Shown: positions 46,756-57,632 of the stretch, piece by piece
Numbering within the stretch: the first letter of the stretch is position 1
How the letters are laid out: the number at the start of each line of letters is the position of its first letter
NCBI GenBank assembly: GCA_963556495.2
Contig: OY747705.1
Location: 37,974,798 to 38,038,797 of the forward strand
Direction: 5' to 3'
Length of the DNA: 64,000 nt
Source: Valencia hispanica
Lineage: Eukaryota > Chordata > Actinopteri > Cyprinodontiformes > Valenciidae
Made by a program: the position numbers and the translations under genes
Notes under the pieces: generated by a model
Databases searched by the model: none
Told to the model about the DNA's origin: nothing
Seen by the model: the letters and a program-made list of their open reading frames with translations, nothing else

Positions 46756-47726
46756 TAGACCGCTCGATGACGCCCTATTTCCCCACGCGTCAACAGTGTC
46801 AGCCTTGCTGTGACCCCAATAGCAGTAACAAAAACTGCTCTCTTCCACTGTGGTAATTCATAATGTATAACAGAAAACCCGTAGTTCGAATCAGTGTAAA
46901 TCATGACGTCTTTATCACTTCTCCATTTGCATGCTTCAATAAGAGCCCTTATCTCAGCACGCTATGCGCTCTGCTTGCCGTCCAGCTTCCCTGACACGAC
47001 AGTATGTAGTGAATCTCCATTCTGCTCAACAACTGCAAAACCTGATTTTAACTGGCCCTGTCCATCTCTAAAAACAACACCCATCTGCATAAAGCACAAA
47101 ACCTGTAGATAAGTATCAGACCGTAAATCAGAACGTATTTTTTGAGCAACAGAATTCAGCCTGACACAGTCATGCTGTTCCCCAGAGGCGGTGATTTGTT
47201 CAGCCATGTTTATTCCTTCATGCGTAAAAATAATGTTTGGTGCCTCCAAAACTCTGCTAATCCGCTGCTGACACAAAGTAGAAAGAGTAAATGTTTCAGA
47301 ATTAACCAATGTCATGACTCCATGAGATGTCAAAACATTAAGTGGATAACCCCTAACAATGTGTGAAGTTTTCTCCACTAGGTGTGCAATTCCTGCTGCA
47401 TGTCTCGTGCAAGGTGGCTGTCTCATTTCAATAGCTTGCAGCTTTATGCTAAGATACATAAGAATGTATCTCTGACCACCTTTTTTCTGAAACAAAATCC
47501 CATTAACCACCCCATCTGTTTCTGATGTGTTAAGAAAAAATGGACATGTATAGTCAGGAGTGGCTAAATCAGCTGCTTGTGCTAGAGCCTGTTTTAACTT
47601 AATAAATGCCTCCTCAGCCGGTATGTCCCATTCTAATTTAGCATGCAGATTTTTCATACCATGAGCATTTACAAGAGCCCTGAGTGGTGTGGTAAGGTTT
47701 GTGTAATTAGGCACATAATGTCTGGA
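46756..47726 (-). pseudogene. ERV pol: RT connection and partial RNase H, with stop and frameshift
   Basis: The minus-strand frame at 46962-47714 continues pol after a shift of one base in an A run near 47727-47733. It covers the connection domain (TNLTTPLRALV, then FLNTSETDGVVNGIL) and the start of RNase H (FRDGQGQLKSGFAVV). A TAG stop at about 46962-46964 interrupts it. In the same frame beyond the stop, the RNase H catalytic block YTDSNYGF is visible at about 46880-46898. Sequence similarity to pol ends near 46756, before any integrase. Confidence 0.88.
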
Positions 47727-49536
47727 AAAAAATTTTCAGTCCCAGAAATGACAGCATTGATTTAACAGTGAGAGGTTTAGAATGGGCCAAAATAGCATTC
47801 TTGTGGGTGTCCGTCAGTCCAGCGCCTTGAGCGGTCACCCTTCGCCCCAGGAACTGGACTTCCTGCCTGACCAACTGAAGCTTATCGCGGGAGACTTTAA
47901 ATCCCTCTTTTCCCAAATGTTGCAACACAACTAGAGTCGCTGTTATGCACTTTTCAACGGTGGGGGATGCTAAAAGTAAATCGTCCACATATTGGGTCAG
48001 TACACAGCCTGGAGGGAGCTGTACAGTGCTTAATGACTGCTTTAACACCTGATTAAAAATACCTGGGGATAAAGCAAAACCCTGCGGAAGCCTACTATAA
48101 CGTAGCTTCCTGCCCCTGAATGTAAATGAAAAAATATCCCTGACAGAAGGATGGAGCGGTAAACAGAAAAATGCATTAGCCAAATCTATGCAGGTAAACC
48201 ATTTTAAATCAGGAGTCAGTGATGCCAGAGCTGTATACGGATTCGGTGTAGAAATGGGAGGGGTTCTAAGGGCCTCATTAATAGCACGCAAATCATGTGC
48301 CATTCTGTATTTACCAGTACCTTGTTTTTCCACAGGAAGAATAGGGGTGTTATATGAAGAGTTTGATGGTTCTAAAACTCCAGCTTCAAGTAAGCCTGCA
48401 ATAGTGTCTGCAATACCTTCCTCAGCCTGAGGTTTATGTGGGTACTGAGAACGCCAGATTGGATCAGAATGTTTCATGTCAAATGTGATGGGTGTGGTTT
48501 GCACTAGACCAACATCAGTGGGACCATCTGACCACAAAGAGTCAGGCACGACCTTTAAGGCCTCCACTGCATCAGGATGATCTGTTTTTTCTCTGCCATG
48601 ATTTCTAGACAGCTGCAAATGTTCCAGAATGGTAGTATCAGAGAGCTGCGTGTCTATTTTGTACATCTGAGTAGAAGGAGAAAAAGAGACTGAAGATATC
48701 TGGGTGGGAACCCAATCCTTTAATTCAACTCCCCTTTTAACCATTCCCCCCAAATCTTTAGCTTGATGTTTCGGATGCAACAAAAGTGATATGTGTGGAA
48801 GTGCTTCAGCTCCCATCATATACCATTTATGCTGTTTTGAAGTGAGATGAGCAAACAGTGCAATACCCTTCCTCCCCACAAAGCATGGACCTGAAGCCAC
48901 AGACCAACTTTGGCCTTCAAGTTCTGTTTCAAATTGTTCCTGACATAAAGTAGGATCGCCCCTCTCATAAAGGAAGGTCACATGGAAAGGATCAGGCGGT
49001 AGAATAAAAGGCTGGAGTTCAAGCAGCCAAGGCTTCCAGCATCTCAGAAAGTCAGCCGCAGAAGATTCATGTGCAGACATCGTAGTCAATCTGGCCCAGA
49101 AAATATCAGCCACTTGTGAAGTGTCATCCTTCAGCAAAAATTGACCACTCATGGTGTCACAGCAATGCGTACCTCCATTCGGAAAAGTCACCATAAGTCC
49201 ATCAGGGGTACATAGAATAGTAGCACCAAGTTTGATAAGCAGATCTCTGCCTAACAAATTGACAGGCGTCTTTTGAGCAATGACAAAAGGATGTGATAGT
49301 CTTTGATCACCCACTGAAACAGGCAATGGTTGAGTTATAGGGAGAGTCATTGGAGCCCCAGAGATTCCGATCACAGACACTGTGTTCCCAGAAAAATTGA
49401 CGTCTGGTAAAACTCTGTCCAATGTGCTGAAAGTAGCACCAGTGTCGACAAGGAAAGGCAATGAATGTCCATGTACGTCTATTGTGAGCATCGGATCCCC
49501 CTTTGTCCTGCTCACTAAGGTACTCTGTGGGCATTG
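47707..49536 (-). pseudogene. ERV pol: protease, extra 2H-like segment, reverse transcriptase
   Basis: Runs in frame from the codon after the gag UGA to a frameshift near 47730. Counting from the valine at 49515: retroviral aspartic protease with LVDTGA (catalytic D24), and flap and C-terminal NLLGRDLL (86-93). An extra segment at about 150-262 contains FHVTF (H178) and PHISL (H241). RT has motif A IDLANAFF (D444), LPQGFALSP (476-484) and YVDD (509-512), then thumb. Gammaretroviral pol normally passes from protease to RT with a much shorter linker. All RT catalytic aspartates are present. Expression would require readthrough of the UGA at 49537-49539. Confidence 0.92.
48730..49068 (-). other. 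Putative 2H phosphoesterase-like domain inside pol
   Basis: Sub-region of pol, about 110 residues between protease and RT. It carries two short hydrophobic-H-x-(T/S)-hydrophobic motifs, FHVTFL near 48984 and PHISLL near 48795, 63 residues apart. Alternating hydrophobic stretches lie between (GPCFVGRKGIALFAHL). This two-motif arrangement defines 2H (LigT/AKAP7-like) phosphoesterases, which cleave cyclic or 2'-5' phosphodiester bonds. The assignment is inference from motif pattern; no alignment was made. It could instead be a structural linker with two fortuitous histidines. Confidence 0.4.
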
Positions 49537-51648
49537 TCAATACTGAGGCCCACTCTGTCCCCCTGGATAGGAGGGAGGAGCCATATGCTGATTCGGAGCC
49601 ATATGTAGAGGTGGCTGACCGGGAGGTATAGCGCCCCCTTGTGGGTGTGGGCACTCCCTCACCCAGTGTTCATTGGAGCCACACCTGTGACAACCGTTAG
49701 CACCCGGCTGCCCTCTCCCCATGCCTCTAAAATCCCCAAACCTGGCCCTGCCACGTGACCTGCCACGGGGCTGCCATCTCCTATAAGGAGCAGTAAATGG
49801 CAAATTCGGCGCAGCTCCAGCATACATCACAGGAAAAGAAGGCAGCACTGTCGCTGATCCAACAGTAGGTGCTGCTTCAGCCACCATCTGTTTCACTTTC
49901 TTAGACTGATACAAGTCAGTCAATTTATTCTGAGCCTCTCTTAACTGTAGTTTTAACAACGCAGTCTCCATTTTCTTATTCTCCTCAGCGTCCTTTAACG
50001 CAGAATCTTGCACGTCTTGTAAATAATATGTTACGTGTCTTTCCCATGTAGGCTGATCATAAATGTGTGAATCAGGATTCCGTTTCATTAATGTAGCAAC
50101 AGACTCTGGCATGCCTGCTAAAACTGCTTCTCTAAACCAAATCCGATTATTTCCCGGATCTCGAGGGTGTTCTCCAGTAACTGCAACCCATTTATCTTTA
50201 CATTTTGCTATATGTTCTGCAGGAGTAACATCAGATGACCAGGGAAATTTCAAAATTTTAGACGCAGGCGGAGTAGGATATTTTCTTCTGACCCACTCGG
50301 CGAGCTCATATGCATGATGTGTGAATGGGACCTCATCAAGTACACCTGCTAACTGGCACTGGAGCATCATCTCATTATAATCTGTCAATGTCAACATTCT
50401 ACCCATAATAGCTTTCCAATCCCCCACCGCTAGGGTTTGCCCTGAAGTCAACTGATTTAATTTATTTATCCAACAGTTTCCTCCACCAGTCAAAGCAGGG
50501 AGTTGCAGAATGATGGTAGATATGTCAGCCATCTTCCATGGCTTGTAAATCACCGAACCATCTGAAACACCCACTAAAGGAAGCATTAAATCAGGGCCTC
50601 CACTTGCCCCCAGTGACACCTGAGATCTGGTATTCTTAAATGGTCCTTCACTCCCCTTGTCTCCCAACGTCTGCATATTTTTGACCTGTAAAACTGTCGT
50701 ACATTCATCACGTTGACTGGGGCTGGGATCTTTTGAAAGGTCTGTAGCTTGACCCCTTACCACAGATGCTAATCTTTCCTGATTCTGCAGCAGTCCATCT
50801 ATTTGTAGCTGAACTTTAGTTAACCTGTGTTCGTGCTCCATCATCTCATCTATCAATTTAGCATTATACGCCAAAAACAATTTATCGGTGTCTTGTTCTA
50901 CTAATTTTAATAGCTGTCGTTTTTCCTCCCCAGTGTGTTCTACAACCCCTTTACCGGTGACTTCAAAACGCAATTTATAATCTTGTCCATCATCTTTTAC
51001 CTTTAAATCACCCTGTGGTTTTTTAGGCAATGGTTCATGAGCTACAGACCTTTGTGGAAGGCCACTCCAGTGCAACACTGCACTGCTTGAAGGAAGGGGG
51101 GGAGTAATGCCCACCGGGGGTGGCTCACAAAGAGATGGTGAACTCGGTGGGTCACCCTGCGTGTTTTGAAGTATAGTCTGGCCATTGTCTGTCTCCAAGC
51201 CCCATGAAATATGTGTTTGACCAGAGGTCGTCAATATGGGGTACATAGGTTGATATGGGGGAGGGATATGGTCTGCCGAAAAACTATTTTCTGCAGTAAC
51301 ACACAAATGATCAATACCCTGTCCTGCTAAAGCCCATGTTTTCCACATTTTCTCAGCTTTTAAGTGTCTCATTTTAGCACCAGTGATGCTCTTTGCTGTT
51401 TTAGCTTTATCTGCATAACGTTTCCCTTCCTCAAAACACATTTGTGACAAACTTCTTTTGTCGTCTCCTCGGGCACCATGACGAGCCCACATGGCCGTCA
51501 TAAGGCCCTGGAATTGGTTTTTATCTTCTTTACCGGGCTTATCAACTAAAACAGAATATAATTTAGAAATGTATATTAACAATTGGGCATCTAAAGTACG
51601 TCAGTTTCGTCCCTGTGGAGCAGGAAGTAACCTATATTTGGCTGCCAT
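49537..51648 (-). CDS. gag: ERV gag polyprotein
   Basis: The minus-strand frame has 681 codons from 51582 to the UGA at 49537. An in-frame ATG lies upstream at 51646-51648 and is the likely true start, but codon 16 after it is UGA (51601-51603). Features by residue from 51582: matrix-like N-terminus (1-95), proline-rich linker (105-190), charged coiled-coil-like stretch (215-275), capsid-like region (340-550), basic RG-rich nucleocapsid (600-630), and one CCHC zinc knuckle (C631, C634, H639, C644). One knuckle fits gammaretrovirus-like Gag. The terminal UGA is followed in the same frame by protease. The early UGA means this copy may make no Gag without readthrough or downstream initiation. 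Confidence 0.9.
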
Positions 51649-53474
51649 TGAATATTCGTAACAAAAATCCAAAATGGATTAAAATTAAAAAAAAAAAAAA
51701 AAAAAAAATAGGTTATTTATATTAACTATAAATTATTTATTTTAATTGATAAACTATCAATTTTTAGGCCCAAATTTATCCCAAAATTAATGCAATAAAC
51801 AGTAAAGGCAGGCACCGTTTTTATTTATTTAATTTATTTCTTTTTATAGTGAAGGAGTTTATATATTATTTATCCATGCAACATTAACCTTAATAATGTT
51901 TTAAGCAAAGCCGAAACGAAGGAAAGCTAAAAAGGTTTATAACGCACTGTTTATCTTATCATTAATTTATTTATATACGGAGATTATTGCCGTTTCATCT
52001 AAAAATCAAAGAATTCCTAATAGAGTCCGGCCTGCGCCAAAACTCGGGATGCACTTTTTGGTGAAACACACGAAAAAATAGAATTCTCCCAATATAAGGC
52101 AATTTGTATTTATCATTAAAACATATACTGAAAGAAATACGTTTAAAACTCGCTTTGCAACACGAAAACGTCAACAGTTTGCTCCAAAAAAAAAAACTCC
52201 GCCGGACTGACAGATCAAAGTCCGGCCCAATAAAACTTCCGTGTCACACCGCGGAATGAATACGCCGGTGCACAGATGGCTAATTCTGCACTACGATGCT
52301 AAACCGTACTCATAAGTAAACCAACCAAGAACAAAATGCCTCCAACAAAACCACACTTCGCCATCAATACTCGAATGACTGTTTAACCGAGCCAAATAAA
52401 TACAGTTCGGAAGCTAAGCTACCAAAGATTAGCTGTCATCATGAGCAACCTAGCTCAACCGGAAGCCAAACGTGACCGCTCCGTTATCATAAAAAGTTAT
52501 TTTATATATATTCTATAGAGTTTACTACCAGTTATCCATAATAACAGTCATATATATATGTGTTCGACAATGCTTTAGACGTGTTTACGTAGTTGCACAA
52601 GGTTGAACGCCTTTATTTCCAGGCGAAAAACTCATCCAAACTGTGCGTTAGCCGTAAGCTAACTTATGGTGGTACTTTAGCTGACTGAAAATGATATTCC
52701 CTTATTCCTCTACAATGTCAAGCTTCTACGCTTATTGTCTGTACAAGAAGCGCGGACATTGTCTAGGCGTTTAAGATTCGCAGAGGAATTATGGTTTTAG
52801 ATTCAGTCGGTTAGTTCCCCTAAATGAGGAGTTTATATACGGCCGGAGTGCAGGAAGCTACCTGGTAGCTACTTTTCCGTCACCGCGACTTCTCCAATCA
52901 CACACACAAACATCCGAGAGAAAGAAAGAACAACAATTTTCACAGTCTCATCAAACACTAACCTCTACCGGAGCCACCTAAAGCCGGACATTTAAACACA
53001 ATCCAATTCACGTGGCTCAATCGTGCGTTTGGAAGATACGCCGGCCTCTCCAAGGTAATCCGTCTAGACAACAGAGAGCGCCCAGGCCCTAAAACTGCTG
53101 TCTCTTCCGCTTGCCAGCCGAGGAAAATTTTCCGACAGCGTCCCATCGGAAATGAGCGGCCAACTCTCAAGCCCCCTGGTCCGTACTTTGGTCGACCCTC
53201 AACCGAAAAAACAACACGTCAACATTAAATGGAGAACGTTTAAATCGATCAATACCTATTAATTTGGTGTTAGCGCTTTTTCAGATTGATACAAAACCAC
53301 CCGGGTGTTGATTAGCAAGGATCAATCCAGTCGCTCTCCGATTCTCTGTTGAACTCAAAGAAAAAACACAAAATCACTACAATTGCCACAAACACCTGTA
53401 TCAATCAGTTATGCCACACTCATTACTCACACTCAATCTCTCCCAGCCCTGAGAAAACTCAAAACCAAATCAAA
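51649..53474 (-). other. ERV 5' leader
   Basis: 1.8 kb between the primer site and gag on the coding strand, long compared with the several hundred bases usual for simple retroviruses. It has a 20-plus T run on the coding strand (A run near 51688-51708), a GC- and CpG-richer part at 52850-53200, and no frame over 75 codons. It should hold the packaging signal and splice donor, which I cannot place. Confidence 0.65.
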
Positions 53475-53492
53475 TGCCCGCATCCTCCACCA
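53475..53492 (-). promoter_or_regulatory. Primer binding site, tRNA-Ala type
   Basis: The plus strand reads tgcccgcatcctccacca, equal to the 3' end of a vertebrate tRNA-Ala including the added CCA, as I know that tRNA. On the coding strand it begins TGG three bases after the LTR end, the normal position for a minus-strand primer site. Confidence 0.8.
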
Positions 53493-53495
53493 TAT

Positions 53496-54057
53496 TGTCG
53501 GCTTTTCTCACAATGTGCTCTGCCACTCACTTCCTGCTCAGAGAGGTGGGGGCGCCGAACTCCAAAAACCCCAACGGGAACTGTTTCAAAATAAGACTCA
53601 GAGCTGAGAGACATAGAGTTACAAAAACACACAAAATCAGATCTGTTTTGGAAAAGACGCACCTGCAGATGGGAATCAGACAAGATCTGACTGTCTGACT
53701 CGTTCTCTTACAGGGCTGTACCATTTTTATTTCAAGAAGAACAAAGAACATATCACGTGACTCCTCTCTCCTCCTTCTACATCTTGACAGGTCATTTATT
53801 TTCTCCAGGTCTCTTGACCTTACCATGAACTGTGTTATAACATGACTTAAAGTTATAGCTGATCCTCCCTGCTTTCAGTTCATATCTTTACTCAAGAGTT
53901 TTACTTAAAACCTTCAACCCTATAAAATACTGGTAGAGTCATGTTTTACTACCCTGAATAATATAAACAGGCCTATTACTTCTAAAGCTTAAAAAAGATA
54001 TAATTAACACATATGTACTGCATAATAAAAATAGCCTTAAAAAAGTAGAATACAACA
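53496..54057 (-). mobile_element. ERV 5' LTR (562 bp)
   Basis: Offset from the left LTR by a constant 8,654 bases along its whole length, so no indels separate the two, and the sequence reads as identical. It should contain the promoter in U3 at its right-hand part. On the minus strand, AATAAA signals lie near 53729 and 53798, placing R and U5 to their left. A cacgtg box is at 53755-53760. Confidence 0.93.
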
Positions 54058-56340
54058 TTAGTCAGCAGCTCACTGTTGACTGACATTTCAGACACTGAGA
54101 TACACCCTATAGCTGTTAGCGATCATGCTCCTGTTTCTCTAACTTTAGTAAATAAAACAGAAACACCTCAAAGCAAAAATTGGAGATTTAATATATCCTT
54201 ACTTAAGGATAAAGAATTTCTTAAATATTTTGAAAAAGAGTGGGCTTCTTATTTAGAATATAATGACCTCCCTGGTACGTCGCCATCCATTCTTTGGGAG
54301 GCAGGAAAAGCTGTGATTAGAGGTAAAATAATCTCATTCTCATCAAATAAAAAGAAAATGGAAAAAAAAAACGTATTCAGGAATTAGAAGAAACTATTAA
54401 TTCATTAGAAGCTTCTCTAGATGAGGAGAGACTAGGCAAAATCCGTAAAGCAAAGCTAGACTTAAATCAAATTATTAATAAACAGACCCAGTTCTTAATT
54501 CAAAGACTTAGGATAGAAAACTTTGAACAAGGTAATAAATCAGGTAGATTTTTGGCTAACCAGCTAAAAATTAATAAAGAAAAAACAACTATATCTGCTA
54601 TTAAAGATCAGACCGGGAATACAGTATATGATCCTGGAAGAATAAACAACACATTTAAAGAATTATACAAGGCTTTATACTCACCAGAGATAAATCCATC
54701 GGATCATGAAATTGAAAATTTTTTTGATAACATAACACTACCTATATTATCTGAAAGTCAAGCGATGGCCCTGGATTCACCACTAACAGCGGCTAAACTC
54801 CAGGAGGCCCTCCAAGGCATGCCCAATAATAAGGCTCCAGGCCCAGATGGATTTCCGGCAGAGTTCTATAAAGAATTCTGGAATATTCTGGCACCAACAT
54901 TCCACAGAATGCTGCAGGAAACCAAGGAAAATGGCCGACTTCCACCAAATATGGATTCTGCCTACATTAGTCTTCTACTAAAATCAGGTAAAGACCCTTT
55001 GTTTCCTACCAGCTATCGTCCCATATCCCTCATTAATGTTGATCTTAAAATAATCTCCAAAGCCCTCGCAAAAAGGATAGAGAAAGTAACCCCTCTTATA
55101 ATACATCCTGATCAAACTGGTTTTATTAAAGGGAGACATTCATCCACAAATTCACGTAGATTAATAGATTTAATAGATCTTTCTAACTGTAAAAACATTA
55201 AAACTAATATATTATCTTTATATGCAGAAAAAGCATTTGATAGAGTTAACTGGAAATTCTTATTTGTAACCCTACATAAATTTGGCTTTGGAAATTCTTT
55301 TATAAACTGGTTGAAAATATTATACAGTTCACCAACAGCGTGTATCAGAACAAATAACCAAACATCATCTAGGTTTTATCTTCAGAGAGGTACCAGGCAG
55401 GGATGTCCTCTCTCTCCCTCCCTGTTCGCTATTTTTATTGAACCACTAGCTGCAGCGATCAGGCAAACTCACAATATTAAAGGCATAAAATGCAATAACA
55501 TAGAACATAAAATCAGTCTTTATGCAGATGATGTATTACTTTTTCTCCAGCATTCACAAACCTCTTTCTCTCAGGTAATCGGGTTGATAAACTCTTACTC
55601 AAATGTTTCAGATTATTCTATAAATTGGTTAAAATCTACAGTTCTTCCAATCAATTGTTCTGTCCAGAATCCAACTAATACACAACTGCAGTCAGGGAAT
55701 ATTACCTATTTAGGTATCAATGTTTCACCAAGACTGGCAGATTTAATAACTAAACTACATCCCACTTTTAAAAAAATTGGAAGATGATCTTGCTAGATGG
55801 AAATCTCTACCCATATCACTTATGGGAAGGGTTGCTTCAATAAAAATGATGGTTTTGCCCAGAATCAACTACTTATTCTCAATGATCCCATGTAAACCAT
55901 CACTAGACTGGTTTAGATCTCTGGACTCCTCTATCTCTAAATTTCTTTGGAAAGATAAACCCCTACGTATCAGCTTAAAAACACTGCAGAAGACCAAAGA
56001 AAAAGGAGGTCTAGATCTACCAAACTTCCATCATTATTTCTTAGCCAACAGGCTCCAATACATATCAAGATGGTTAAAACATAGCTACCTAGACGAGTCC
56101 TGGATAGACGTAGAACAGACACTGTAATAAGATAAAACTTTCAGACCTACCATTTATTAGCTCAAATATAAAACAATATGGATGCTTTAAAAGCATAAAT
56201 ATCAGCTCCTCTCTGACAGCATGGTGGGAGTTTCTAAAAATGACAGAGTCCACAATAATCCCATGCAGACGTACACCCATCTGGAATAACCCCGACATCT
56301 TGCAAAAAAAATTTATGATAAGTTTCCCAGTCTGGTCGCG
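54058..56340 (+). pseudogene. Tx1/L1 LINE ORF2: end of endonuclease, RT and C-terminal part
   Basis: Continues the frame broken at 44841. The endonuclease end includes SDHAPVSL (about 54118-54141). Frames change in A runs at about 54361 and 55770, and a stop lies after VEQTL at 56127. RT at about 54770-55600 has NNKAPGPDGFPAEFYK, SYRPISLINVDLKIISKALA, RQGCPLSPSLFAI and SLYADDVLLFL. Motif A reads LYAEKAFDRV: the first catalytic aspartate is tyrosine (TAT at 55221-55223). C-terminal blocks (GRVASIKMMVLPRINYLF; KEKGGLDLPNF) follow. After 56127 a shifted frame goes on to FPVWSR near 56338, where it jumps directly into the GC-rich 3' region. Confidence 0.92.
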
Positions 56341-57321
56341 TGCACCTGCAGTGCCGGGGGCCCCTCGTCGGCCGGTCCCTTGTCGGGTCCCTGCTGGGGG
56401 TGGGGTGCCCCTGGGCCCCGGCTCCCCCGCTCCGTTGACCGGCCCGCCCCGGCGCGGCCGGTTGCCGGCGGAGCCCGTGGGCTCGTCACTGCTGCCCCCC
56501 GGGCCCCTGCATAGTGGCCGCTGGATGTTCCGCTGGGGTTCTCCTTTGCTCCTCTCTTGGGGGATGCGGTCGGCCCCGCCCGGGTCCGCCTGGGGCTCTG
56601 GCGGTCCTTTGGACGTCTTTGCTCCGATCTCCTTCATGTCTGCATCGATTCCTGGGAGACGGATTGATGTCTGCTCACACCAACTATCGAACACTCTTAT
56701 GGAGAAACCTTATATGCACCAGCATGCTAACACACACACATAGATGTGGGGTCTCCGGTGTTTAAGGATATATTCTTGGGCTGAGGTTATCATTACTAGA
56801 GCTTGATTAATCGGTACCATGAGTTTTTCTGTGACATTGTTGTTGTATTTTTATATCTATTTTTGTGTGATGTGGTTGTGTAATTCTTAGTTCACAATGT
56901 TTGGTTGGTTTTGTCGATGTTCCTTTTTCGTGTTTTGTTTTGTTTTCCCCCCTCTCTCTGCCGTCCTGTGGGTATGGAGGCAGACTTCAATTTCTTCCTG
57001 TGTTTTCTTTGTTCCCCTTCCTCTCTTGTATTTTCAACTCACCCTCTCTCATGACATTTTGTTTCCTACCTCTCTTCTTCATCTTCCTTCTTTCTTCTCC
57101 TTAATTTTCCGTCTCCGTGTCCATAACATCAGGAAATAAAAACCCCAACAATTCATAATAAAGATTTTTCAAACATAAATCAAGTGGAGTACTATAGCAA
57201 AAGCTGTACTGCTCCGCTTGTGAAAGTAAATCTGTTGGGCTTCTACTTGGTACTTAGACACCAATTCTGAGCTCCACACTGCCAAACAGGACATGTAAAA
57301 AAATAAAATAAAAAAATAAAA
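56340..57321 (+). mobile_element. Tx1/L1 LINE 3' region, copy 3, attached to ORF2
   Basis: Same GC-rich block and 3' UTR as at 21739-22747 and 33904-35248. It ends with an A-rich tail against the target duplication at 57322-57334. Here the GC-rich block starts at cctgcagtgccggggg directly after ORF2 sequence. Copy 2 has a further 340 bp of GC-rich DNA before that point, so copy 3 carries an internal deletion that probably also removed the end of ORF2. Confidence 0.88.
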
Positions 57322-57334
57322 AGAACTATACTTC
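57322..57334. repeat. Target duplication of the L1 insertion, right copy
   Basis: agaactatacttc, partner of 44370-44382 with one mismatch. It marks the 3' end of the L1. Confidence 0.85.
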
Positions 57335-57632
57335 TACGTACAGTCATCCAGCCGGCCTGAGGTCCCGGCTGCGTGGGCTCTACCGGAGGACAGCTAGGGG
57401 GTTCTATCCTTGTTGGCTCCGCGCTGGCTAATGGGCTTCGGCTATCAGCTGGTTTTTCAACAGTGCGGAGCCGTGCTTCTAATTCTGATACCCTCGCCTC
57501 CAAAGCTAAAAAAATATTAAATTTATTACAGTTACCATTATCACTAAAGGAGGCAGGGAAGTAACTAAACATCTTACAGAGAGAGCAAGAGAGAAGAGAA
57601 GAGTTAGAGACAGGAGAGAAAAGAGTAGCCAT
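57335..57632 (-). pseudogene. L2 LINE ORF1 N-terminal part (split from esterase by L1)
   Basis: Minus-strand frame with a leading hydrophobic/cysteine segment, a heptad-type stretch LEARVSELEARLRTVEK and a proline-rich linker ending GWMTVRR. The linker continues, after the 12.95-kb L1 insertion, at 44382 with [15 protein letters not shown] short coiled coil before the esterase is the usual L2 ORF1 layout and is thought to mediate self-association. The start codon at 57632 is uncertain because a start nearer the coiled coil is equally possible. Confidence 0.8.

Larger units (their letters stand above)
44842..54057 (-). mobile_element. Endogenous retrovirus (gamma/epsilon-like), internally deleted
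   Basis: Full LTR-to-LTR provirus of 9,216 bp on the minus strand. Order: 5' LTR (right), tRNA-Ala primer site, 1.8-kb leader, gag, in-frame UGA, protease, an extra domain, RT, partial RNase H, non-coding remnant, Env TM C-terminus, polypurine tract, 3' LTR (left). It is flanked by TTAG at 44838-44841 and 54058-54061; 4-bp duplications are typical of gammaretrovirus-type integrases. A single zinc knuckle and gag and pol in one frame also fit that group. Integrase and Env surface subunit are missing, so this copy cannot be autonomous. LTR identity suggests recent insertion or gene conversion. Confidence 0.92.
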
